Positions 29,360 through 38,939 of a stretch of 64,000 nt of DNA are shown piece after piece. The notes under the pieces were generated by a model. It was not told the origin of the DNA and made no database searches. It was given only the letters and a program-made list of their open reading frames with translations. How positions within the stretch are numbered: the first letter of the stretch is position 1; each line of letters starts with the position of its first letter. This stretch comes from Mesostigma viride. Lineage: Eukaryota; Streptophyta; Mesostigmatophyceae; Mesostigmatales; Mesostigmataceae. The stretch spans positions 115,098-179,097 of the forward strand of contig RPFO01001383.1 in NCBI GenBank assembly GCA_009746045.1. Direction: 5' to 3'. A program made the translations under genes and the position numbers.

Positions 29360-30553
29360 CATGGGTGTTAAATAATATTGGCCAAGTGTGTTTTTGAATA
29401 ATAAAAGACGTAATAGAACAAATTACTCGCTCAGCGCCCAGCCCCCGACATGCCAACAACGTCGGCCATTGATAGCGTTTGCTGCAACGCAACTCAAAGC
29501 TCTCTACTGCGTGTCGGCCTTCCATGCCGCCAAACAGCTTTGACTCAATGTTCCGCTGTAGGTCATCACCGCGAGTAGCTCTGTGGCTTCACCCAACGCT
29601 GAGCAACGGCGTGGGCCTGAGAACGTACCAAGTACACACCAACCTAAACACACAAACATTATTCCAAACGGTACTCCACAACATAATGCCCCGGAACCGA
29701 GATCAGCTCCACTGCCAAGACAAACGGTACGGAACCATGGTTACCCACGGAACCAACGGTACTGGCCGGGACCCAAAATAGCCCACAAAGTCAGATCCGA
29801 CAACCCGTTGCCTGACCGTACACATAATGTCCCAATGACCGCCAGCCCAGTGAATAAACCTCAACGCGGCGTTGGCCGACTGACATCCGGACTCGGCCGA
29901 TTCGGAGCGGAACCGAATTCCAATACTATATGTGACTGCGAGCCTAAAGTATAACACCAGCCCCTTTTCTTTTCGAGCAGTCACATATTGTATCGGAATT
30001 TGGTTCCGCTCGGAATTGGCCAAGTCCGGATGTCAGTCGGCCAACGCCGCGTTGAGGGTCGATTCACTGGGCTGGCGGTCATTGGGACTTTATGTGTACG
30101 GTCAGGCAACAGGTTGTCGGTTCTGGATTTGTGGGCTATTATGGGTCCCGGCCAGTACCGTTGGTTCCGTGGGTAACCTTTGTTGCGTACCGTTTGTCGT
30201 GGCAGTGGAGCTGATCTCGGTTCCGGTGCATTATGTTGTGAAGTACCGTTTGGAATAATGTTTGTGTGTTTAGGTTGGTGTGTACTTGAATACATTCTCA
30301 GGCCCACGCCGTTGCTCAGCGTTGGGTGAAGCCACAGAGCTACTCGCGGTGATGACCTACAGCGGAACATTGAGTCAAAGCTGTTTGGCGGCATGGAAGG
30401 CCGACACGCAGTAGAGAGCTTTGAGTCGCGCTGCAGCAAACGCTGTCAATGGCCGACGTTGTTGGCATGTCCGGGGCTGGGCGCTGAGTGAATAATTTGC
30501 TCCGTTACGTCGTTTATTATTCAGAAATACACTTGGCCAATTTTATTTAACAT
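29360..30553. mobile_element. Foldback (long inverted repeat) element
   Basis: Arms of about 560-580 bp face each other around a loop near 29945-29985; both begin near gttaaata...ggccaagtgt and share cgacatgccaacaacgtcgg. The arms are clearly diverged from each other. A fragment of the same family (tactatatgtgactgcgagcct) occurs at 41599-41623. No ORF is conserved between frames, so it is presumably non-autonomous. Confidence 0.8.
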
Positions 30554-30589
30554 GTACTAGGTTGGGGCTGTTACAACATAAAATCCATG

Positions 30590-31029
30590 GCAGCGCCTGG
30601 GAGGAAACAGAAAGCAATTAGTGATCCGTCGACATGGGCCGCGGACCTACGAACATCAGGGGTTAGTGGAGAGACATATCAAGTTTGTGATGAGTGCTAT
30701 GGCCAGGATGCGCTCGCTGACGCACCGCGATCAGGCTCTGTTGTGCAGGCAGATAGAAGAGCACATGAATCACAGGGTGATGGCCAGGGTACATGTGGAT
30801 GGTGAGGAGGTAGCCGTCACGCCCCATGGGTTGGAGATGGGCCTGCTCCCGTTGGAGGCGGTAGAAGCATAATGTGATTGGCTGTGTGACCGGTACCTCA
30901 AGCTGGTGGACCTGCGCAGGGGTGATGTGTACGTGCCTTGCGTGGGAGCAAGGGTGTGGGTGTACCGTGAGGGAAGTGCTCTGGAACAGGGTATGTGGAA
31001 GGGCCCTGTTGTGGTCAAGGTGGTGGATG
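30590..31029 (+). pseudogene. Copia integrase, C-terminal part (first piece)
   Basis: A + frame gives GLVERHIKFVMSAMARM, with the Glu typical of the third catalytic residue of the integrase core, then HRDQALLCRQIEEHMNHR and a C-terminal strand region RGDVYVPCVGARVWVYREG. A stop interrupts it (TAA at 30870-30872). The N-terminus is missing. It breaks at VVVKVVD where a 693-bp insertion begins and resumes at 31723. Confidence 0.6.
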
Positions 31030-31722
31030 ACTAGGCGGAAGCAAAAGTTTTAGTTATAAACAACGATTCCTTACGGAATCGATACTAAGCGCTTAGTATC
31101 GATTCCGTAAGGAATCGATGTATATAACTAAGACTGTTGCGACACGCCGGCATCCCGGGTTCGAATCCCGCTAGGATCGTTCCGGGGGTGGATTTTTCGC
31201 CTAGAAATGCGAATAACGTTGCGGACGCTAATCGTTCGGCCTAATTAATGTGCTATGTTAATCGAAAACGGCAAGCTCTCCGCTGGCTAGGCGGAGTACT
31301 AGCGCTAGCTATTCGACTGATATGATGTGCTCAACCGGCTAATCATCTGTGTTGTTCGACGTCGCTCCGAAAATCGGCTAAGTCCCCGAAATCGGCTCAT
31401 TTCCACGCGATGTCTCGCTATAATCGACTAGGCCTAGTTCGGTGGCTCGCTGGGCACCGAGTATGATAGGCCGCTGGCCTCTGACCCCCCGTCGAATAGG
31501 AAATTTCGACAATCGAATAAGGAAAATTCGATAATCGAATAGGAAAGTTCGATGATGGTCGAATAGGCAACTTCGATAATCGAATAGCCAATTCGATGAC
31601 CCGACTAGTATCGGCCTTAGCCTTGCCGGCGCAAGCAAAAGTTTTAGTTATATACATCGATTCCTTACGGAATCGATACTAAGCGCTTAGTATCGATTCC
31701 GCAGGAACCGATGTATATAACT
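31030..31722. mobile_element. 693-bp insertion with terminal palindromes and 11-bp target duplication
   Basis: Interrupts the integrase frame; ggtggtggatg occurs at 31019-31029 and 31723-31733. Both ends carry an 89-bp direct repeat (31039-31127, 31634-31722), each built around a hairpin: 31064-31117 is a perfect 54-bp palindrome centred on aagcgctt. A tRNA T-loop-like motif ggttcgaatccc lies at 31158-31169, and 31495-31600 holds tcgataatcgaatagg-type repeats. It resembles a short terminal-repeat element; the class is uncertain. Confidence 0.75.
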
Positions 31723-32519
31723 GGTGGTGGATGGTGACCACATGTTGGCAAAGGTTTGGCAGGAGGACCGCCGCTTCGACCGACTACTGGTGTGGAAACA
31801 CTTGCAGCCGTACTACGAGGGGCTAGGTGCGCCAGCAGACCTGCCCCAAGAGGAGGGTGCGATGGGCTCCAGCGCGTAGGCTGGAGGTGAGGCGGGGGAC
31901 CATGGGACGGCCGCAAGCCGGGTGGGAGAGGAAAAGGGGCCTGATCAGCCTGCGCCCTCTCTTCCGTCGGATGACGGGTTGCCACTGTCCAATGGCGGTC
32001 CAGCCAATGTGGGACTAGGCGGGCTAGGGGTTGCCCTTTTCGCTGATGGTCAGGAGAGGCAGCTCGCGGCAAGGTTTGCCTGTGTCATTGAGCGGCTGCA
32101 GAAGGCCCGGCGGGCGATCGCGGAGCGCGAGCAGCCGGGGGGCACGTTACCACGGGCCGGCAGGGCGGGCAAGCCGGCGGCTGTAGGTGGGCGGGCCGGC
32201 GAGGGAGCCGCAGGATGGCCACCACGGTCCAGCGAGGCCAATGCAGAGCCAGCCACAGGTGGGGAGGCACGGGCCGGCGATGGTGGCGCATCGACCGCAG
32301 GTGCGGTGCACCATGCGGCCGGCGAGGGAAGCTCGGCCGGGTTGCGGCGTGCGACACTTCCGGGATAGCGGCGTCCCCGGGGGTGGCAATGCGGCCGCAG
32401 AGGCAGGTAGGGCAGGTGAGAGCGCCGCATCTGTCTCAAAGCTCGCAAGCCGGCGTGAAGACGGGCTAGATAGTTGCAGGTTGGAGGTGGATACCAATGC
32501 CGTGGTGTGCCTGCTTGGT
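31723..32519 (+). pseudogene. Copia integrase tail and linker to RT
   Basis: Resumes VVDGDHMLAKVWQEDRRF then LLVWKHLQPYYEG, closing the integrase C-terminal region. A stop follows at about 31877; beyond it the frame at 31922-32368 is low-complexity Ala/Gly/Arg-rich, as often in the integrase-RT linker. Frames shift repeatedly. Confidence 0.5.
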
Positions 32520-34619
32520 GAAGCGGTAGCTAGGCATTTCGCGATGTCAGCGTCAAAGTGGAAGTTATAGTAGTAGAGGATTTCTCGGGCCAGGTGCAGA
32601 TGCAGGTGGTTGGCGAGGTGACGCTAGAGATACTTGGTCGGGAGACTCATGTCTATGTGTGCTGAGAGGCTACGACGGGCCAGCAATATTGGGCCTACCA
32701 TTTCTCAATCATCCGATGTGCGCATCCGGAGCTCTTTGCTGACTAGGTTGGGACATGGGTCGATAGAGCTAGATTCCTACAAGTCGGTCTCGCCTCTTGG
32801 TCGTGTCTGTGGCTTTGTGGCCCGTGTGGCATCATTTTCGGGGACGGATGGTGTGGCATGGGGCGCGGATCTACCGCCCGCGGCTCTCCTGATGTTGTCT
32901 GCTCTTTTGCATCGCTCGAGTACAGGAATATACCAACGGGACATAGCCGCGCACTCACCAAGCAGCTACGTGCAGCTGGTGATAGAGATGTCAACGCCTA
33001 GTGGGTTCTACAGTTGGTGGTGTGCGCTGCGGAGGGCGCCAGAGGAGTGGGCATGGTATGGTGTGTATGAGCCGCTAGACCATGTGCCAAGGGAGCCAGG
33101 GTACTACCTCTCAAGATGGTGCTTAATCACAAGGTCAAGGCGGGAGTGGAGATCTGCTATGTGCGTCCTGTGTCGCATGAGTTTGCTGGGACCAGTGAGC
33201 TAGCCAAGGAGGAGCCGTATACGTTGGGGCTCGCGTGGGATAGCTTCTGTCTCATCACTATCCTCTTTCTTAACTTCTTGGATGAGGGCAAGGATTATGC
33301 ATGCGCGTCCATTGATGTCAGGCGTGCTTTCCCCAACTATGGTGAGGAGTTGGCAGCTGAGGTGTGAGAAGGTGCTGCGAAGCTGGTAGTGCAGACATAG
33401 CCACTCTGGATGGAGGTGGTAACGGCCCATTTCATGGGGCTTGCGCAAGGCGATAGAGGGGCTGCACAGTGCTTCCATTGTGTGGAGACTTGGTTTGCTG
33501 CGCAAGGTATAGGGCAGGTGGTGCAGTATGAGGTGTCTCCATATTATGATCCATCATTGTTCATGGTGCACACGCCCCTTGGGCCTATGTTCATTCAGCT
33601 GCACGGGGATGACTTGCGGGTGATTGCGCCGCGGCCTAAGCTACACAGGTTCTATTCTGACAAGTTGTTCACCGTGGGTGAGGTGCAGGTGGTTGAGCCA
33701 TTGACCCCGCGTGTGTTCTGCGGGGTGGTGCAGTCCTTGTGTGTTGTCAAGGGCAAGCATCGGACGCATTTGTGTGTCACAGACAAGTACCGCCAGGAGC
33801 TCCAGGATGTAGTGGATGGCTGGTGCGTGAAAGGTTTGTGGAGCAGCCTTCGTGGTAAGCTTGGGTGGATGGCTGCAGTGTGCGCGCCTGACTTGCTCGT
33901 GTTGAGCAGAACGGTGGACGAGGTGTTGGCTAAGGTGGTTCCCTCGGTCATCAAGCAGTACGTTACTGCTAGTCAGGGTGTGGTGCTCTCTGGCTTGTCT
34001 ATGTCCCAGCCCGTTGTTCTTTATAGACACGTCGGGCGAGGGCCAAGAGCTCACCAGGGTAAGAGCGCGGATGGGTGGCTTGTTTGTGATGGCCAACCCT
34101 AATGGCGGTGGTTCCCTGTGCGGGTGGTACTCGAGGTTGTGTCGGAGTGTGGCAGTAGGATTTGACACTAAGGAATGTCGTGGAGTCTGTGAGTGCATCA
34201 AGAACTCCATGTACCTCGAGCAGTTCATGCGTTGGCTCAGCGAGGGGCTTGATGTTCACCTGGTACTGACTACGACTGTCCATAGTGACAGCCAGCCACT
34301 TGTAAGCTTCATTTTGAATGCTTTGTCTCGTACGCGTGATTTGGACTTCTGGTTGCTCAAGGAGTTGTCCTATGGTGTGAGTGTTCTTCACATCCCGGGG
34401 AAGGTCAACCCTGCAGATGCGCTGACCAAGCTGTTCACAACTAGGTCCTCGCAACTAGTACGGCATTCTGCGGGCGATCATGTTGGGCACTCTCGGGGAT
34501 CTGCGGGAGCTGTTGGTAGTTGTTTGAGCTTGGACCCTGTGGGATTTCATCCTGTGGTGAACTTGAGAACGGTGTTTGGGCCGGGGGTGATCTTTAGGCC
34601 TACCCTATACAAGTGGTGA
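32520..34619 (+). pseudogene. Copia RT and RNase H, copy 1 (degenerate)
   Basis: RT pieces: RCAHPELF-like start lost by indels, EWAWYGVYEPLDHVPREPG, MVLNHKVKAG at 33116, IDVRRAFP (first catalytic Asp), then HGDDLRV at about 33603-33623 in place of Y-x-DD. RNase H: FIDTSGEGQE, DTKECRGVCECI, TVHSDSQPL and HIPGKVNPADALTK, the copia layout with D, E, D. Stops relative to copy 2: TGA at 33365-33367 and TAG at 33398-33400, both where copy 2 has sense codons. RNase H lies in another frame (33978-34619). Confidence 0.8.
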
Positions 34620-34998
34620 CCCGGCACGGTTGGATTGCTCCATAATTGCTTTGTTGAGGGAAAGTGTCCTAGGTTGAGGACGGGTGCGGTTGAAGGGGTT
34701 TGTGATGTGTGTGGGTGTATGCTGGGGGCCAAGGGTGGTCGTTCCGATCAGTCTTGTATTCTCGCTTGCTTACATGACTTACTTCAGACATTGGCAGTAT
34801 GTGCAAAGCGTGAATGGGCGCCAAGTTTGAGGGGTTGGAGCTCCCCTAGTACATAACGTCTTGTTTGTGTTGTCTAGGAGAGTGTTTGTGAGTAACCCTT
34901 GCATAGCAATACCCCACCACACTCAACGAAAATGGTTGTGCTTGAGACCCCCCCGTAACATACCGGTTCGATCAATATGTATTAACTTTGTTCGTCCG
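34620..34998 (+). other. 3' region of copia copy 1
   Basis: Non-coding; mirrored at 38940-39320. It may contain the 3' LTR, but no second LTR is present to confirm it. Confidence 0.4.
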
Positions 34999-35280
34999 AT
35001 TTTTCAATCGACAGACTTGGCGCTACGATGCTCCGAGTTCGAAATGTACTTCGACCCTACTTCAGATCTGGACTGCATTCCCTGGGCAAAAAAAACGGGA
35101 AAGAACGGCTTAAAATGGGGAAAAACGGAAACCAACGGATAGAAACGGAAACGCGGTCGGGACTGATTGACTAACAGACCGAGGGGTCATACGGCGGACA
35201 CGTGACGGTCAATGCCAGTGACGAGTTGGGCATTATAGTGACCGAGACTCGGAGGTCGTTGGGGTGGGCCGTTGTGGGTG
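34999..35280. other. Segment unique to the left arm
   Basis: About 280 bp with no counterpart in the right arm (which reads directly from about 38930 into 38880). It has gggaaagaacgg / ggaaaaacgg-like short direct repeats. No gene is recognised. Confidence 0.4.
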
Positions 35281-35359
35281 AATAAAATTGAATAATGCGG
35301 GAGTGTTGTTGCGATGGTGGCTGCGCAGCTGATAGATTATTATTATTATAGCGTCGAAA

Positions 35360-35821
35360 ATGTACAAGCTAGCTAGAAACGCGTATCGAGATAACATAAT
35401 AGAGGGAAAGGCGGCATGGTGCCCCGGGCTTTTTGCAGCAAAGCCTGGGGTAGATGGGGGTGGTATGTGTGTCTGCCTGGAACGCAGTGGCCTCACCATT
35501 GCGGTGGGGTGTGCCGTAGGCCTGCGGGGACCACGGAACACTATGTATTATGCAGAAATTACAAAGATATTGTGGTGGGATCATGCGAGGCCCAGGGATG
35601 GGTTGGAGCAGCATGGCAAGGTAGAGGCCAGAGACCAGTGGGCAGTGGAGGGGCGGTGGTTTTATGAACCAAGGGAACTGCCACCCGTGTCAGCCCAGGC
35701 CGTTTGCTGGCCGGGAGAATCCCACGGGCTTGTCCTTTTGCCAAGCTCCGCGGCGGTGATTTTTCCGGCCAGCATGATTTGCGGCATCGTGAACGTTCAG
35801 CCGCCTTGTGCCCAAAGCTGA
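35360..35821 (+). CDS. BAH-like domain protein fragment
   Basis: 154 residues. About residues 60-148 fit a BAH domain: YYAEITKILWW, then VEGRWFYEPRELPP (the W-F-Y/F-x-P signature), then ESHGLVLLPSSAAVIFPASMICGIVNV (the E-x-x-L-x-S ... I-x-G-x-x-x-V strand). BAH domains bind histones or other proteins in chromatin. The ORF starts MYKLARNAY, but this may be an exon. It lies upstream of the exons at 35903-36555 on the same strand; whether they form one gene is not known. A broken mirror copy is at 37546-38805. Confidence 0.6.
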   Translation: MYKLARNAYRDNIIEGKAAWCPGLFAAKPGVDGGGMCVCLERSGLTIAVGCAVGLRGPRNTMYYAEITKILWWDHARPRDGLEQHGKVEARDQWAVEGRWFYEPRELPPVSAQAVCWPGESHGLVLLPSSAAVIFPASMICGIVNVQPPCAQS

Positions 35822-35902
35822 TGCTGCAAACCGACGCAGTTGTCGCGCAGGCAAGTTGATTTTCTTCATGCTTGTTGATTGAGTTTATGCCAAGCGTTAT
35901 AA

Positions 35903-36555
35903 TGCGTCCCTTTGATTCGTTCTAACCGCCTTGCTGGCGAGTTTATGGACTTTTGCGAATTGGTTTTCCGGCAGATTTCCTATTGGAAGAACGCGTGCAA
36001 ACTCCAGCCCATCGGGCCTCCGTCCGCGCATGCATTTGCGGAATCATTGCCGCAGCTGGCGGTAGCCACCGGTGGCAGCCCGGTGGTGGCAAGCCTTGTG
36101 CAGCGCGCCTTTAGCTTGGCAATGCGGGCTGCCATGCGGAATCACTTCGCCGACCACCTCTTGGAGGGTGCACCGGCTGGGAACCTACGGTTCTTTAGCG
36201 TGTGCACGTCGTCGTACGCTTTCCTGTCCCTGCCCGAGCGTGTGCTCAAGGCATTCGTGCCGTTAATGACGGGGTTGGAAACGACGGCAGTGTTTTGCTG
36301 GTACGTCATGTTTGCATCTTTTCCTTTTGCTTTATCACTTTGTGTTGCAAATTTCTGCAATGCTTTCAACAAGGTGTGATTATCGCCTAATGCTTTCGCT
36401 AGGGTAATATTGCACTGGCTTCCTTCATAATGCAGGCGTCGTTCCAGGATCCTTCCAAGCTGTCGAGCATGTTGGGCAACAACTGGTGGGAGATGACGTA
36501 CAAGAAGACCGCCAAGATGGAGGTGCACGGCCCCATGGAGTTCATCCACGCGCCG
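35903..36555 (+). CDS. Two exons of an unrecognised host-type gene
   Basis: Exon about 35903-36300 reads LAGEFMDFCELVFRQISYW, KLQPIGPPSAHAF and FLSLPERVLKAFVPLMTGLE. A donor gtacgt at 36301 and an acceptor tgcag at 36436 bound a 136-bp intron. The next exon, 36437-36555, reads FQDPSKLSSMLGNNWWEMTY and KMEVHGPMEF, followed by gtatca. Codon composition and splice sites suggest a real gene. The family is not recognised. The downstream part is missing at the palindrome centre. Confidence 0.55.
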
Positions 36556-36647
36556 GTATCACCACATACGTTGCTGTTGACAAGCTGTCCTCGTTCAGTT
36601 TTGCTTGTTTGTCAAGCTGTCCTCGTTGATTGTCTGCCTGTGTGCAC

Positions 36648-36705
36648 GGCGTGTTACTTCACTTGCCTGACCAAATGTTGTATACCCGATGGTATACAAC
36701 ATGCT
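36648..36705. other. Centre of the 9-kb inverted duplication
   Basis: Unpaired bases between the arms. They contain a small hairpin, gttgtatac-ccgatg-gtatacaac (36677-36700). The left side carries about 29 extra bases. Confidence 0.8.
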
Positions 36706-36811
36706 GTGCACACAGGCAGACAATCAACGAGGACAGCTTGACAAACAAGCAAAACTGAACGAGGACACTTTGTCAGTAGCAACGTACGTGGTGATTGGTG
36801 ATGCCGGTGGC

Positions 36812-37464
36812 CGGCGCGTGGATGAACTCCATGGGGCCGTGCACCTCCATCTTGGCGGTCTTCTTGTACGTCATCTCCCACCAGTTGTTGCCCAACATGC
36901 TCGACAGCTTGGAAGGATCCTGGAACGACGCCTGCATTATGAAGGAAGCCAGTGCAATATTACCCTAGCGAAAGCATTAGGCGATAATCACACCTTGTTG
37001 AAAGCATTGCACAAATTTGGAACACAAAGTGATAAAGCAAAAGGAAAAGATGCAAACATGACGTACCAGCAAAACACTGCCGTCGTTTCCAACCCCGTCA
37101 TTAACGGCACGAATGCCTTGAGCACACGCTCGGGCAGGGACAGGAAGGCGTACGACGACGTGCACACGCTAAAGAACCGTAGGTTCCCAGCCGGTGCACC
37201 CTCCGAGAGGTGGTCGGCGAAGTGATTCCGCATGGCAGCCCGCATTGCCAAGCTAAAGGTGCGCTGCACAAGGCTTGCCACCACCGGGCTGCCACCGGTG
37301 GCTACCGCCAGCTGCGGCAATGATTCCGCAAATGCATGCGCGGACGGAGGCCCGATGGGCTGGAGTTTGCACGCGTTCTTCCAATAGGAAATCTGCCGGA
37401 AAACCAATTCGCAAAAGTCCATAAACTCGCCAGCAAGGCGGTTAGAACGAATCAAAGGGACGCA
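36812..37464 (-). CDS. Mirror copy of the two unrecognised exons
   Basis: Inverted copy of 35903-36555 (x pairs with 73367 minus x), with the same splice sites (intron 36931-37066). Protein differences are few (Leu/Ser and Ala/Thr changes). It cannot be a complete gene for the same reason as the left copy. Confidence 0.5.
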
Positions 37465-37545
37465 TTATAACGCTTGGCATAAACTCAATCAACAAGCATG
37501 AAGAAAATCAACTTGCCTGCGCGACAACTGCGTCGGTTTGCAGCA

Positions 37546-38805
37546 TCAGCTTAGGGCACAAGGCGGCTGAACGTTCACGATGCCGCAAATCATGCTGGCC
37601 GAAAAAATCACCGCCGTGGAGCTTGGCAAAAGGACAAGCCCGTGGGATTCTCCCGGCCAGCAAACGGCCTGGGCTGACACGGGTGGCAGTTCCCTTGGTT
37701 CATAAAACCACCGCCCCTCCACTGCCCACTGGTCGATGATGTTGCACGAATGCAGCATGTTATTTGTGTGTGGTATTAAATTTGTGCGGACCTGTGTGTT
37801 ATTAAATTATCCGGGCGTCCCAGTCGATCGGCGCCGACCGGAATCCGGCGCCAGTGCCGAGGCTAGAGTATAGTTGGTAGCCGAGGCAATCCGTGTGGAA
37901 GTGTAGAAGTTATTGACGAGCTTGGCCTTTGCGCCGTAGGCGCACCTAGCGCCTGAACGGGACCGCCAAGTGGCACTGCACACAAGTTATGATGGTACCT
38001 ACGGACATTTGGATATTTTTCAGGAGAGTCCTAGCTGTAGTGGTCTTTAATGTGTTCTAGACGGTTCGAGAAGCCCGTTCCCGCAGACCTGACGTCATGC
38101 TTGGTTGGTAGCGCGAGGCACATCCACCAACGGGGACGAAGGGACAAAATAGGCAAGGCACGAGCTATGCCAGCAATCCGGACCTTGTATCGTAATTTAC
38201 CACGTTGCTCTACAGATTTACTAGTGCTTGATCCTGGAGTGTAGTTCTCCTGTGGGCTCGAGTGCGAATCCCTCGCCTACTGGGTGTAAGTTTTCCCGTG
38301 TTGAGTGTTTTAATCTGTGTGGCGACATTGTAATATGCGAAACCGGTTTTCCGGGTTTGAGCTTATTCGCATTGTGTGACAAGTATTCTTAAGCCACCAT
38401 CGTGCGTTGTGACGCATAGGAAGTTAAAGGTGTTTCGCATTCATTATCTATCATCAAGGCGCCATTTTAGATAGCCATACGTGTTAAACTGGTATCGTGT
38501 TGGGGGGGGAGGTGTGTTGCATCAGTGCAACACCTGGCCTCTACCTTGCCGTGCTACTCCAGCCCATCCCTGGGCCTCACATGATCCCACCGCAATATCT
38601 TTGTAATTTCTGGATAATACAAAGTGTTGCCTGGTCCCCGCAGGCCTATGGCACACCCCACCGCAATGGTGAGGCCACTGCGTTCCAGGCAGACACACAT
38701 ACCACCCCCATCTGCCCCATGCTTTGCTGCAAAAAGCCCAGGGCACCATGCCGCCTTCCCCTTTATTATGTTACCTCGATACGCGTTTCTAGCTAGCTTG
38801 TACAT
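37546..38805 (-). pseudogene. Mirror copy of the BAH-like ORF, split by a 799-bp insertion
   Basis: The N-terminal part is 38805-38534 and the C-terminal part 37734-37546. The reading breaks where the left copy has VEARDQWAVEG. The intact left copy shows the pre-insertion state. Confidence 0.7.
37735..38533. mobile_element. 799-bp insertion in the right arm BAH copy
   Basis: Absent from the left arm at 35632-35633. Ends gatgatgttgcacgaatgc and gtgttgcatcagtgcaacac; no clear inverted repeat or target duplication. No ORF with homology. A G-run (ggggggga) lies near 38503. Confidence 0.6.
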
Positions 38806-38939
38806 TTTCGACGCTTTAATAATAATCTATCAGCTGCGCAGCCACCATCGCAACAATACTCCCGCATTATTCAATTCAAAATTCAATTATCAAGGAGACA
38901 ACCATCGCAGGCCAGAAATCGTCAGGTCTGTCGCTTGAA

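Noticed and set aside
31141-31172. A tRNA gene suggested by ggttcgaatccc
   Set aside because: Upstream sequence is the 54-bp palindrome; no D arm, anticodon arm or acceptor stem fits. Kept only as a motif in the insertion.
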